DNA from: Streptococcus minor DSM 17118
GTDB lineage: Bacteria > Bacillota > Bacilli > Lactobacillales > Streptococcaceae
Direction: 5' to 3'
Assembly (NCBI RefSeq): GCF_000377005.1
Contig: NZ_AQYB01000026.1
Span: 1 to 64,000 of the forward strand
DNA length: 64,000 bases
Shown here: piece after piece, positions 17,396-25,877 of the stretch
Position numbering within the stretch: the stretch's first letter is position 1
Layout: every line of letters starts with the position of its first letter
The notes under the pieces: model-generated
Databases searched by the model: none
What the model saw: the letters and a program-made list of their open reading frames with translations, nothing else
What the model was told of the DNA's origin: nothing
Position numbers and translations under genes: made by a program

Positions 17396-19009
17396 TTGAA
17401 AGATTTATTCCGCTACGCCTGGTTCCAAGAACTCCATGACAATTATAAATCAGTCAATAGTTTTTTTTACTACCTTCGAAAGATTCCTTTCCTAGGCAAC
17501 TACATTCCTGACACCATTTATAAATCCTACGGCTTTAAAAGTGTGCTTTTCTGGTTGTTTGGCATAACTAAACTACCTTTTCGTTTCGTTGCTAAGTTCT
17601 TCTGGCTAGCCTGTTATATCTTCCTTGGAAATGCTGGTATAAACTTGGTTCATGGCAACATGGAGTTCTGGACTTTGCACAAACAGGCATTTCTACTTGG
17701 ATTTCTGATGTGGGTCGCTATCGTAGGCATCATCATTCATGGTGGCAAGGCTATGGAAAGGAACATCGCCAAACCAGAGCGAGACTTCGTGCAGAATTTC
17801 GGTCTATCTTGGACCATCTATTTGCAAAAACAGGTCTTGATACAGCCTTTTCTAACTAACATTTTTTACATTCCCGCTCTGATTACACTCAGTTTTATGG
17901 CTGGAAATATCTGGTACTTCTTGGTTGGTCTAACTACCATCATCAGCTGGGACCTAGCTGGTTCCGCTTTGCAACGCGCTTCATACCAGATAGGAAAAAA
18001 ACTTCGCATTGTTATCAGCTTCCTCTGGGCCTCTTCCATACTAGCCCTCATTCTAGTCCTGATTTATTTTTACCGCCACTTGAACAGTTATTATCTGGTA
18101 GTTCTCTTTTTCTTGCAAATTCTGATTCTTAGCCTAGCCTATCATTCCGTGATGCACTTCAAGGATATGGACGGCTTGATTGCTTATTTCATGGAAGAAT
18201 CTACAAATCTGGATCAGAAAGTTTTTGATTTGACCCGTGGCAATGAGTATACCCGTCAAGGCTTAGACATGCAGAAAAAATTAACTCTGAAAAATGATAA
18301 GGACCTGACCCATCTGACTGGTATGACCTATATTAACGCCCTCCTTTTTCAACGCTATCGCAGCATCTTGTTCCGTAAATTTATGTGGAGAATGGGATGG
18401 ATTTTGCTGATTTGGGCTGGAGGGCAACTAATGATGAGCTATGCCGGAATACAACTTAGAAATAAGGAATTGCTAGCTATCATGCCTTATCTTTTCATGG
18501 CTATGTATGCCTTATCGCTAGGGCGTACCATTGCACAGCTAGTCTTTGTCAACTGCGATATTTCCATGTTGCATTATCCCTTCTATCGACAGGGGAAAAA
18601 TATCCTAGCCGGCTTTAATTACCGCTGGTTTCAATCCTTCAAGTACAATATTTGTTTTGCTATTGGAATCTTCTTGCTCCTTTTAGGGTGGGGGCGACTG
18701 AGCTTCTCACCGAGCATTATTGCTTTACTGGGTCTATTACTTTTCAGCTTGACAGCTTTACTTTCTTTTCATGATCTTTTCATCTATTATCTCCTTCAAC
18801 CCTTTACAAAGGACATGGAAGTTACCAATCCAATTTACAAAATACTAAGTCATGGTCTGTACTGGGTAGCTTATCTCAATATGCAATTTGACGACCTCAA
18901 CAGTATACTTTATGTCTACATCGTTTCAGTCTTACTTTTACTTTATGTTGGCATCGGCTATCTGATTCTCCTAAAAATCGCTCCCAAAACCTTTGTTTTA
19001 AAACAGTAA
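17396..19009 (+). CDS. ABC transporter permease, large membrane protein
   Basis: A 537-aa integral membrane protein with about ten to twelve hydrophobic segments in two clusters (residues about 80-260 and 330-530). I do not recognise a precise family; the operon layout and length recall EcsB-like or Gram-positive exporter permeases. The start is TTG 17396 with AGGAGG six bases upstream, giving MKDLFRYAWFQEL. The longer GTG frame at 17375 would overlap the ATPase gene and has no such site. It forms the exporter with the ATPase just upstream and is followed by a terminator. Confidence 0.75.
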   Translation: MKDLFRYAWFQELHDNYKSVNSFFYYLRKIPFLGNYIPDTIYKSYGFKSVLFWLFGITKLPFRFVAKFFWLACYIFLGNAGINLVHGNMEFWTLHKQAFLLGFLMWVAIVGIIIHGGKAMERNIAKPERDFVQNFGLSWTIYLQKQVLIQPFLTNIFYIPALITLSFMAGNIWYFLVGLTTIISWDLAGSALQRASYQIGKKLRIVISFLWASSILALILVLIYFYRHLNSYYLVVLFFLQILILSLAYHSVMHFKDMDGLIAYFMEESTNLDQKVFDLTRGNEYTRQGLDMQKKLTLKNDKDLTHLTGMTYINALLFQRYRSILFRKFMWRMGWILLIWAGGQLMMSYAGIQLRNKELLAIMPYLFMAMYALSLGRTIAQLVFVNCDISMLHYPFYRQGKNILAGFNYRWFQSFKYNICFAIGIFLLLLGWGRLSFSPSIIALLGLLLFSLTALLSFHDLFIYYLLQPFTKDMEVTNPIYKILSHGLYWVAYLNMQFDDLNSILYVYIVSVLLLLYVGIGYLILLKIAPKTFVLKQ

Positions 19010-19010
19010 A

Positions 19011-19034
19011 AACCAGCATAAGCTGGTTTTTTTA
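19011..19034 (+). terminator. Terminator of the ABC operon
   Basis: AACCAGC / GCTGGTT with a 4-nt loop is followed by a run of T, starting one base after the permease stop codon. Confidence 0.85.
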
Positions 19035-19036
19035 GT

Positions 19037-19210
19037 TTATTTTTCTCTAGGAAAAATGACGGTCATAGCAGTCCCTTGGTTAACTTGGCTATCCACTTGG
19101 ATGGTTGCTCCATGGCATTTGAGGGCATGTTTGACAATAGAGAGACCTAGACCTGTTTCACCTACTTTTTTAGAGCGACTTTTATCTAAGAGGAGCTACT
19201 CCTGACTGGC
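19037..19210 (-). pseudogene. C-terminal fragment of a sensor histidine kinase
   Basis: On the minus strand the last about 50 codons read DKSRSKKVGETGLGLSIVKHALKCHG ending TAMTVIFPREK then TAA. GTGLGLSIVKHAL is the G2 box of the HATPase domain, here with GETGLG. Upstream the frame is closed by a stop and no HisKA domain remains. With the Pho-box fragment just beyond, this is probably the tail of a PnpS/PhoR-type phosphate sensor kinase. The gene is broken. Confidence 0.8.
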
Positions 19211-19251
19211 TTGTTCTTTTTGCTGATGAACCATTCGTCTCAACATTGGTT

Positions 19252-19314
19252 TTATCCAATAAACCTAGCTAAGCCTACAAAAGCAAATGTAGATAGAATG
19301 GATATTTTCTTCAT
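19252..19314 (-). pseudogene. 5' fragment of a secreted protein gene, possibly pstS
   Basis: A minus-strand ATG at 19314 with GAGGAG upstream encodes MKKISILSTFAFVGLARFIG then stops. It looks like the start of a lipoprotein or signal peptide, interrupted by a stop. It lies 36 bp downstream of a -10 box and behind a Pho-box pair, the arrangement of the phosphate-binding protein gene pstS. Only the first 20 codons remain, so the identification comes from the promoter rather than the product. Confidence 0.45.
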
Positions 19315-19349
19315 GATAAACTCCTCATTTTTTATGAATTACAGACTTT

Positions 19350-19355
19350 ATTATA
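19350..19355 (-). promoter_or_regulatory. -10 element of decayed phosphate-locus promoter
   Basis: TATAAT on the minus strand, 36 bp before the fragment's ATG. There is no good -35, as expected for an activator-dependent promoter. Confidence 0.6.
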
Positions 19356-19387
19356 GACAGCTATTATCAAATCTATTACCTGATTTT

Positions 19388-19404
19388 TGTAAAGTTTTTG
19401 TAAA
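19388..19404 (-). promoter_or_regulatory. Pho box (PhoB/PnpR-type direct repeat)
   Basis: On the minus strand TTTACA is repeated with an 11-bp period (TTTACA-AAAAC-TTTACA). This is the spacing expected for PhoB/PhoP-family response regulators. It sits about 32 bp upstream of the -10 at 19350-19355. The target gene is broken, yet the site looks intact. Confidence 0.7.
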
Positions 19405-19446
19405 AACCATACAAAAAGACTACTTCATAGCAGTCCAATTTGTTTT

Positions 19447-19770
19447 CTAAAATAAATACCTCAAAAAAGCGACACAAAGGACACCAGCTAGTACCGCCAG
19501 CATGACATTTCTTGTTTTTCCAAGAACAAGAAATGTTGGAAAAACCGCAACCAGCTCAATCCACTGAACCTGAGGCCAACGACCAATTTGACCAGGAAAG
19601 ACACTGGATAAAATCAATGAAAAAATAATGGTGATAGGCAGGTAGCCCAAGAATTGAACCACCTTGTCAGGTAACTCCCCCATCCGCACCAAACCATAAG
19701 GCAAGACACGTGGTAGCCAAGTAACCAAGGCGGAAACTAAAATAGCTCCTAAAATATACTGATTAATCAT
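19447..19770 (-). CDS. azlD: AzlD family branched-chain amino acid export subunit
   Basis: A 107-aa protein with four hydrophobic segments, AzlD family (ALVTWLPRVLPY near the N-terminus; PITIIFSLILSSVFPG in the middle). It pairs with the larger AzlC to export branched-chain amino acids, as shown for the BrnFE pair in Corynebacterium. It overlaps azlC by eight bases and is second in the operon. No terminator is obvious before the decayed Pho locus. Confidence 0.88.
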   Translation of the reverse strand: MINQYILGAILVSALVTWLPRVLPYGLVRMGELPDKVVQFLGYLPITIIFSLILSSVFPGQIGRWPQVQWIELVAVFPTFLVLGKTRNVMLAVLAGVLCVAFLRYLF

Positions 19771-20458
19771 CCAATACTACCCCCGCTAAACACCCTAAAA
19801 GAGTGGCTACTAAGACTGCCAAAGAAGTTGAGATTATCCGAGATGAGCCTATGTAGGTTACCAGAACAACCAGCAAAATCCTAAACAATTTACCAAAGGC
19901 TATCCTCTGCAACATCCCCTGCAGCTGACTGGCAAAAATTGCCACAAACATAGCAATAAGAGCAAAATCAACACCAAAAGCATGAGGATTAGGAATCAGG
20001 CCTCCCACCAAGGACCCCATCACCGATGCCAAAAACCACATCACATAACCAGCAAAGTTATTACCATGCATCCAGGTTAGCGAAATATCCTGATGATGGA
20101 TACGCTCACCCAACATCACGCCATAACTTTCATCTGTCATAAAAGAGCCAATCAACACCTGCTCACCCAGACTAGCCTTGGAAAAAACAGTTGACACATG
20201 GAGATTCATGAGAAAATGGCGCAAATTGATTAAAAAAATAGTCAAAGCGATTGAGGACAGGGGTGCCTGAGATAAAACCAAAGCACAGAGAGCAAACTGT
20301 CCCGAACCAGAGTAGACCAGTAAACTCATAAGACCTGTTTCAAGCGGTGTGATGCCAGATTTCGCTGCTACAATTCCAAAGGCCAAGCCAATGGATAGAT
20401 ATCCAAAAATGGTCGGAGTAGCCGCACGTACTCCAGCCAAAAATCCTTTTTCCGACAT
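19763..20458 (-). CDS. azlC: AzlC family branched-chain amino acid exporter
   Basis: A 231-aa polytopic membrane protein of the AzlC/BrnF family. Motifs include GVRAATPTIFGYLSIGLAFGI at the N-terminus, SLLVYSGSGQFA (about 60) and INLRHFLM (about 95). I placed the start at 20458 (MSEKGFLAG), with GAGGGAGA upstream; the longer frame to 20521 lacks a ribosome site. It is first gene of azlCD. Confidence 0.88.
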   Translation of the reverse strand: MSEKGFLAGVRAATPTIFGYLSIGLAFGIVAAKSGITPLETGLMSLLVYSGSGQFALCALVLSQAPLSSIALTIFLINLRHFLMNLHVSTVFSKASLGEQVLIGSFMTDESYGVMLGERIHHQDISLTWMHGNNFAGYVMWFLASVMGSLVGGLIPNPHAFGVDFALIAMFVAIFASQLQGMLQRIAFGKLFRILLVVLVTYIGSSRIISTSLAVLVATLLGCLAGVVLDD

Positions 20459-20620
20459 AATCTCCCTCTCATAAACTTCAAAATATTCCCACATTATACC
20501 ATAAAAATTAGCCAGAAACACAAACTATTCGTAACAAAACCTAAGCCAAAAATCGTCTACCCCAGCCATATCTGTTTATCAAATAACATGGACTGTTCCC
20601 GTATAACAACAGAAGAAATA

Positions 20621-20654
20621 AATAAAGCTCTTGACATGAATCAAGAACTTTATT
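20621..20654 (-). terminator. Terminator of the tsaB-rimI-tsaD operon
   Basis: AATAAAGcTCTTGA / TCAAGAaCTTTATT (one internal mismatch) with a 6-nt loop lies eight bases past the tsaD stop. On the minus strand it runs into TTTATTTCTTC. Confidence 0.75.
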
Positions 20655-20661
20655 CCCATTA

Positions 20662-21681
20662 TTACATCCCTTCAAAGGACAGACTTGGTTTAGCATTGAG
20701 ATCTAACTTGGCAAAATGGCCTTTTTCATATTCAATAGCAGCAGCTAAGGCAATCATACCGGCGTTGTCCCCACAGAGGCGCAAGGGTGGAATAATCACC
20801 TCTACATCTTGAATATCTTGGCTCAAACGCTCTCGAAGTCCTTGATTGGCAGCTACACCACCCGCCACGACCAAGCTTTTTACAGAATAGGAAGATAAGG
20901 CCTTCTTGGTTTTAGCCATAAGAATATCCATCACCGCCGCTTGGAAAGAAGCACAGAGATCTTCTAGAATCAAATCTTCACCCTTTTGCTGGGCATTATG
21001 ATGTAGATTAATAAAAGCCGACTTTAGCCCAGAAAAGGAAAACTCAAGATTATCTTCCTTTATCATAGCTCTCGGAAAATGATAGGTATCCTGTCCTTTA
21101 TGAGCCAGTTGGTCAATTTCACGACCAGCCGGATAGGACAAGCCCATGACGCGACCAACCTTATCATAGGCTTCTCCGACTGCATCATCACGGGTTTCTC
21201 CTATGATTTTGTAATCCCCAGGCTGCTGGACATAGACTAGCTCAGTATGTCCTCCAGATACCAACAAAGCCAACAAGGGGTAGGTTAATTCTTTCACCTC
21301 ACGCGCTGCCATCAGGTGACCTGCCATATGGTTGACAGGAATCAAGGGCAAACCATGGACCCAGGCAAAGGCTTTGGCCGCAGCCATGCCCACCAAGAGA
21401 GCACCCACCAAACCAGGTCCATAGGTCACAGCCACTGCATCTAAGTCACTAGCTTCAATCGCTGCCTCTTGCAAGGCATCTTCTATACACAGTGTAATGA
21501 CTTCAACATGATGACGACTAGCCACTTCGGGTACAACTCCGCCAAAGCGTTTGTGACTCTCCACCTGGCTAGCAATGATATTACTCAACAACTCTGTATC
21601 ATTTTTCAAAATAGCCACACTTGTCTCATCACAGGATGACTCAATGGCCAAAATATATCTATTTTTCATTTTTTCACTCAT
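20662..21681 (-). CDS. tsaD: tRNA N6-threonylcarbamoyladenosine transferase TsaD
   Basis: A 339-aa ASKHA-fold enzyme that transfers the threonylcarbamoyl group to A37 of ANN-decoding tRNAs. It begins [15 protein letters not shown]. The metal-binding HxxxH is HMAGH (about 116-120) and a late motif is [12 protein letters not shown]. It is the third gene of tsaB-rimI-tsaD. Its ATG overlaps the rimI stop as ATGA, supporting the chosen start. The operon supplies two of the t6A proteins together. Confidence 0.95.
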   Translation of the reverse strand: MSEKMKNRYILAIESSCDETSVAILKNDTELLSNIIASQVESHKRFGGVVPEVASRHHVEVITLCIEDALQEAAIEASDLDAVAVTYGPGLVGALLVGMAAAKAFAWVHGLPLIPVNHMAGHLMAAREVKELTYPLLALLVSGGHTELVYVQQPGDYKIIGETRDDAVGEAYDKVGRVMGLSYPAGREIDQLAHKGQDTYHFPRAMIKEDNLEFSFSGLKSAFINLHHNAQQKGEDLILEDLCASFQAAVMDILMAKTKKALSSYSVKSLVVAGGVAANQGLRERLSQDIQDVEVIIPPLRLCGDNAGMIALAAAIEYEKGHFAKLDLNAKPSLSFEGM

Positions 21682-22088
21682 TCTAAAGCGCTTTTTCTAA
21701 CCATTAAAATGGCATCTTCAGCAGGGTTTTGGTAATAATTTTTACGTTTCCCAACCTGCACAAAACCATACTTTGCATAGAGGGCACGTGCTACTTCATT
21801 GCTTGCTCGAACCTCTAAAAATATACTTTCTCGTCTATCTGACAACTGCGCCATCAGCTGGTCCCCTAGCCCACGACCTTGGTAAGCTTTTTTGATAGCA
21901 ATTTGGGTGATTTCTAGCTCACCAACTAGGTTCTGAATAGCTAAAAAACCTATTAAATCCTGATGATCATGGAGATAGAAATACTCCGTATTAACTTGAT
22001 TCAAGTCAGCCTCAATTTGCTCCAAACTCCACGGAGAAACACCATAGACATCAGATAAAACTGTTAAAATTTCTTGAGAACGTTCCAT
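21678..22088 (-). CDS. rimI: Ribosomal protein alanine N-acetyltransferase RimI-like
   Basis: A GNAT-family acetyltransferase of 136 aa from ATG 22088, with the acetyl-CoA loop [12 protein letters not shown] (about 78-89) and a late [17 protein letters not shown]. In Gram-positives this gene is routinely between tsaB and tsaD; acetylation of ribosomal protein S18 is the classical RimI role. The start is uncertain. The longer frame (22118) overlaps tsaB by 29 bp with no better ribosome site, whereas 22088 begins one base after the tsaB stop and gives the usual family N-terminus. The stop overlaps the tsaD start. Confidence 0.85.
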   Translation of the reverse strand: MERSQEILTVLSDVYGVSPWSLEQIEADLNQVNTEYFYLHDHQDLIGFLAIQNLVGELEITQIAIKKAYQGRGLGDQLMAQLSDRRESIFLEVRASNEVARALYAKYGFVQVGKRKNYYQNPAEDAILMVRKSALE

Positions 22089-22089
22089 A

Positions 22090-22779
22090 CTAAACTCGCT
22101 TGATGTAGTCTTCCTCATCCTCTGGTAGGTTATTTTTCAACCAGTTTTCCTCAGCTTCCACCCGCTTGAGATAGTGAGGTACAAAAGCATCCACGGGTGT
22201 AGCTGGCAAATTCTGACCTAGTTTCCCAATCTCAAAAGCAGATGGCAAGGTCTCCACTATACTAGCCTGTGGCAGATACGCTTCAATCTGACTCCGAAAG
22301 TGAGCTACCTCTCCCACAAAAGTCACATGATTGACCGAAGCCACTCTTTCCAAAACTTCTCCAAAATCTAGATGCGCATCTTCCATAACTGCTTGTCCTT
22401 TTTCGTAGAAACCAGCATAAACATGATTGCGTCGTGCATCCATAATTGGCACCACCAAGCCAGAAAGAGAGTGACCTGCAGTCAAAGCATATAGACTAGA
22501 GACCCCAACTAATTCTATCTTTAAGGCATAGGCTAACGTTTTAGCTGTAGCTACTGCCACCCTCAAACCAGTATAAGAACCCGGCCCCTGAGCTACCACA
22601 ATTCGGTCCAAGTCAGTCGGCTTCCATCCCACTGATTCCACCAGAAAATCAACGGCTGGCATGAGGCTAATACTATGGTTTTTTTTAATATTCAAAGTCA
22701 CCTCTGCCACTAAGCTACCTTCATCCAAAAGCGCCACCGCTAAGGCCTGACTAGAGGTATCCATTGCTAAAATCTTCAT
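22090..22779 (-). CDS. tsaB: tRNA threonylcarbamoyladenosine biosynthesis protein TsaB
   Basis: A 229-aa TsaB (YeaZ), the non-catalytic partner of TsaD in t6A formation. It begins MKILAMDTSSQALAVALL and carries IVVAQGPGSYTGLRVAVATAKTLAYAL (about 60-86), both diagnostic. It is first in the operon and divergent from rpoY-rnjA across a 335-bp gap. Confidence 0.94.
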   Translation of the reverse strand: MKILAMDTSSQALAVALLDEGSLVAEVTLNIKKNHSISLMPAVDFLVESVGWKPTDLDRIVVAQGPGSYTGLRVAVATAKTLAYALKIELVGVSSLYALTAGHSLSGLVVPIMDARRNHVYAGFYEKGQAVMEDAHLDFGEVLERVASVNHVTFVGEVAHFRSQIEAYLPQASIVETLPSAFEIGKLGQNLPATPVDAFVPHYLKRVEAEENWLKNNLPEDEEDYIKRV

Positions 22780-22918
22780 TTGATATTTCCTTCATCAGTA
22801 CTTTTCCCCTATTGTAAGCTATCTTGGGCTTTTTTTCAAATCAAGGCTTTCAAGTTCCTTATAAAAATGAAAAAAATATGAAAATTCCTGTTTTTTACAT
22901 TTTCACCAGCATTTTCCC

Positions 22919-22947
22919 TTCACCAAATAAGGATTTTATGGTATAAT
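22919..22947 (+). promoter_or_regulatory. rpoY-rnjA promoter
   Basis: TTCACC (22919-22924), a 17-bp spacer and TATAAT (22942-22947). It predicts a leader of about 160 nt before rpoY. Confidence 0.75.
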
Positions 22948-22984
22948 AACCTTAATTGCAACGTTTCATAGAAAACATGGTAAA

Positions 22985-23080
22985 AGAAGGGCAGACCTAA
23001 GTATTGGCTGCCTCTTTGCCAATACAACTCCAGAAAACTGCATAAGAAAAAACAAATAGAAGTCCTATTTGTAGCTTTTT
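22985..23080 (+). promoter_or_regulatory. Structured leader with possible attenuator upstream of rpoY-rnjA
   Basis: Stem GTATTGGC / GCCAATAC (23001-23025) is perfect. GGCAG (22990-22994) can instead pair with CTGCC (23008-23012), so the two structures exclude each other. A later stem ACAAATAG / CTATTTGT (23052-23072) is followed by AGCTTTTT, like a weak terminator. Together they could regulate RNase J1, whose family often autoregulates; this is inference. Confidence 0.4.
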
Positions 23081-23114
23081 CATAATTGACTATTTCAAAA
23101 CAGAAAGGAAAACA

Positions 23115-23345
23115 ATGATTTACAAAGTATTTTACCAAGAAACCAAAGACCAATCTCCACGTCGCGAGCAAACAAAAGCCTTGTACCTGGAAATAGACGC
23201 AGCTTCCGAATTGGAAGGACGTATCCAAGCACGCCAACTAGTAGAAAAACACACCAATTACAATATCGAATTTATCGAACTGTTATCAGATAACCACCTC
23301 GAGTATGAGAAAACTCATGCTGACTTTACATTAACGGAGTTCTAA
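23115..23345 (+). CDS. rpoY: RNA polymerase epsilon subunit RpoY
   Basis: A 76-aa Firmicute RNA polymerase epsilon (omega-1) subunit, starting [20 protein letters not shown] with the conserved LYLE and [10 protein letters not shown]. It sits three bases upstream of rnjA, the standard Gram-positive arrangement. The ribosome site AAAGGAAA lies before the ATG. Confidence 0.93.
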   Translation: MIYKVFYQETKDQSPRREQTKALYLEIDAASELEGRIQARQLVEKHTNYNIEFIELLSDNHLEYEKTHADFTLTEF

Positions 23346-23348
23346 TTC

Positions 23349-25028
23349 ATGTCATCCATCCATCTAAAACCAAAAGAAGTTGGCGTTTTTGCCATCGGTG
23401 GGTTGGGAGAAATCGGAAAAAATACCTATGGCATCGAGTACCAAGACGAAATCATCATCGTTGATGCAGGTATCAAATTCCCGGAAGATGATTTGTTGGG
23501 AATTGACTATGTTATCCCTGACTACTCTTATATCGTGGACAATATCGACCGCGTCAAGGGACTAGTCATCACTCACGGACACGAGGATCATATCGGAGGG
23601 ATTCCCTTCCTACTCAAACAAGCTAATATCCCCATCTACGCAGGTCCTTTAGCCTTAGCCCTTATCCGAGGGAAGTTAGAAGAGCATGGTCTTCTTCGTG
23701 ATGCGACTCTTCACGAAATCAACCACAATACCGAATTAACCTTTAAGCGACTGAAAGTTAGCTTTTTCCGCACCACCCACTCCATACCAGAGCCACTAGG
23801 AGTTGTCATCCACACACCTCAAGGAAAAATCGTCTGCACTGGTGACTTTAAATTTGACTTCACTCCAGTTGGCGAGCCTGCTGACCTTCACCGAATGGCG
23901 GCCTTGGGAGAGGAAGGCGTCCTCTGTCTACTCTCAGACTCAACCAACGCTGAAATCCCAACCTTTACTAACTCAGAAAAGGTCGTTGGCCAATCCATCA
24001 GCAAGATTATCGAGGGAATCCATGGTCGCATCATCTTTGCTTCCTTTGCTTCCAATATCTTCCGACTCCAGCAGGCTGCTGAAGCTGCGGTTAAGACTGG
24101 ACGAAAAATTGCAGTATTTGGCCGATCCATGGAAAAAGCCATTGCAAATGGTATTGAATTGGGCTATATAAAAGTGCCAAAGGATACCTTCATCGAACCA
24201 AATGCCATCAAGGAATATCCTGCCAACGAAATGTTGGTTCTTTGTACAGGTAGTCAAGGTGAGCCTATGGCAGCCCTATCACGGATTGCCCACGGTACCC
24301 ACCGCCAAGTCCAACTACAACCTGGTGATACGGTCATCTTTTCATCCAGCCCTATTCCAGGTAACACAACTGGCGTCAACAAAATTATCAATATCTTGAT
24401 TGAAGCTGGAGTTGAAGTGATACATGGTAAAATCAATAATATCCACACATCTGGACACGGTGGCCAACAAGAGCAAAAACTGATGTTACGGCTTATCAAA
24501 CCAAAATATTTCATGCCTGTCCATGGTGAATACCGCATGCAGAAAATCCATGCCGGACTAGCTGTTGATACAGGTGTACCAAAAGATAATATCTTCATCA
24601 TGGAAAACGGTGATGTTCTAGCCCTCACCAAGAATTCTGCCCGTATTGCCGGCCACTTCAATGCTCAAGATATATATGTTGACGGAAACCGTATTGGTGA
24701 AATTGGCGCTGCTGTTCTGAAAGACAGGCGCGACCTCTCTGAAGATGGAGTGGTTCTAGCTGTAGCGACCGTTGATTTCAACTCCCAGATGATTCTAGCA
24801 GGGCCAGATATCCTCAGCCGTGGCTTCATCTACATGCGCGAATCCGGTCAACTCATCCGAGAAAGTCAGCAAATCCTCTTCAATGCCATTCGTATAGCTC
24901 TTAAAAATAAGGATGCTAGCATTCAAAGCGTCAACGGTGCCATCGTGAACGCTCTCCGCCCATTTCTCTATGAGAAAACCGAACGTGAACCCATTATCAT
25001 TCCGATGATTTTAACACCTGATAATTAA
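23349..25028 (+). CDS. rnjA: Ribonuclease J1
   Basis: A 559-aa metallo-beta-lactamase/beta-CASP RNase with 5'-3' exo- and endonuclease activity in mRNA decay. The zinc motif HGHEDHIGG lies at about residues 76-84, with further ligands at H144 (TTHSIPEP) and D166 (CTGDFKFD). The beta-CASP helicase-like region contains LCTGSQGEP and the late MPVHGEYRM. Length is as expected. It is co-transcribed with rpoY and closed by a terminator at 25027. Confidence 0.95.
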   Translation: MSSIHLKPKEVGVFAIGGLGEIGKNTYGIEYQDEIIIVDAGIKFPEDDLLGIDYVIPDYSYIVDNIDRVKGLVITHGHEDHIGGIPFLLKQANIPIYAGPLALALIRGKLEEHGLLRDATLHEINHNTELTFKRLKVSFFRTTHSIPEPLGVVIHTPQGKIVCTGDFKFDFTPVGEPADLHRMAALGEEGVLCLLSDSTNAEIPTFTNSEKVVGQSISKIIEGIHGRIIFASFASNIFRLQQAAEAAVKTGRKIAVFGRSMEKAIANGIELGYIKVPKDTFIEPNAIKEYPANEMLVLCTGSQGEPMAALSRIAHGTHRQVQLQPGDTVIFSSSPIPGNTTGVNKIINILIEAGVEVIHGKINNIHTSGHGGQQEQKLMLRLIKPKYFMPVHGEYRMQKIHAGLAVDTGVPKDNIFIMENGDVLALTKNSARIAGHFNAQDIYVDGNRIGEIGAAVLKDRRDLSEDGVVLAVATVDFNSQMILAGPDILSRGFIYMRESGQLIRESQQILFNAIRIALKNKDASIQSVNGAIVNALRPFLYEKTEREPIIIPMILTPDN

Positions 25029-25055
25029 AACAGTCCAATGGACTGTTTTATCTTT
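25027..25055 (+). terminator. rnjA terminator
   Basis: AAAACAGTCC / GGACTGTTTT with a 3-nt loop overlaps the rnjA stop and is followed by ATCTTTTTC. Confidence 0.88.
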
Positions 25056-25171
25056 TTCATGAAAGATTAAAAAGGCCTAAACGACCTTTTGTCATAACTC
25101 TGATAGACCAACATCCTCTTTTAAAGTGTCTCCTTGAAAATATCGGGAAAGTCTCTAATCTGGACAATTTG

Positions 25172-25564
25172 CTAGAGCCACTTAATAAAATGGTATTTTA
25201 TGATACCCGCTTGGGGGACATTTTCCAAAGTAGCATAAATCTGATACCCTGCCTTGAGATAAAAATCCTTGGCCTGATAAGATTTGGTGGATAAGGTAAT
25301 ACTTTTAATTCCCCTAGACTTGGCCTCCTCTTCCAACCTGCTCAACAAAAGCATACCCAAGCCTTGCCCTCGGTATTCCTTTTGGACAACCAAAGCCTTG
25401 ATGTGGGCTGTCTCTAAAGTCTGTTGGGCTTGCAAAACAGCAACAGACTGACCATTCACTTCTTCTACAAGACAAAAGGTTTCTGGCTCAAGAGGACCTA
25501 CTCCCTTTTCTCCAAAAACTTCCCTATACTGCTCGACAAATATGTGATTTATCCAATCTTGCAT
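25172..25564 (-). CDS. GNAT family N-acetyltransferase
   Basis: A 130-aa single-domain GNAT protein. The acetyl-CoA motif is VQKEYRGQGLGMLLLSRLEE (about 71-90), followed by the C-terminal SYQAKDFYLKAGYQIYATLENVP. The substrate is not predictable. ATG 25564 is the natural start, with AGGAAAT upstream. It stands alone between rnjA and the repeat region downstream of glnA. Confidence 0.85.
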   Translation of the reverse strand: MQDWINHIFVEQYREVFGEKGVGPLEPETFCLVEEVNGQSVAVLQAQQTLETAHIKALVVQKEYRGQGLGMLLLSRLEEEAKSRGIKSITLSTKSYQAKDFYLKAGYQIYATLENVPQAGIIKYHFIKWL

Positions 25565-25760
25565 GTCTTATTTCCTTTCTGAAGCCAAACTTAATATTCA
25601 GTTTTTCCCTGCGAATACATATTCACTTTTCAATTTCAAGATGATCACCGAAAGAATCTATCCCTAGACTCTTTGTGACAGGAGCAGACTACCGTCAGCT
25701 TTTATATCCTACTATAAAAGGTTCCCAGACCTTTTGAACTCCCCAAATAGTTTGTATTCC

Positions 25761-25870
25761 CCGGACCATAACTCGCCCTCTCATTTTCAAGCTCGTGAAA
25801 AAATGGTCCCCCGGACCATAACTCGCCCTCTCATTTTCAAGCTCGTGAAAAAATGGTCCCCCGGACCATT
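25761..25870. repeat. Two tandem 50-bp repeats plus partial third copy
   Basis: 25761-25810 and 25811-25860 are identical 50-bp units starting CCGGACCATA and ending ATGGTCCC, followed by ten bases of a third copy (CCGGACCATT, one change). Each unit begins GGACCAT and ends ATGGTCC, so each can fold on itself, and each holds an inner TTTCA / TGAAA hairpin. The array abuts and includes the glnA terminator. It probably arose by tandem duplication of a hairpin. Confidence 0.92.
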
Positions 25871-25877
25871 TTTTTAA
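25851..25877. terminator. Bidirectional terminator of glnA
   Basis: AAATGGTCC / GGACCATTT with a CCC loop is flanked by A-run and T-run on both sides. It overlaps the glnA stop codon. Its arms come from the 50-bp repeat units. Confidence 0.8.

Noticed and set aside
25761..25870. CRISPR array
   Set aside because: The 50-bp units are contiguous with no spacers and are self-complementary terminator hairpins.
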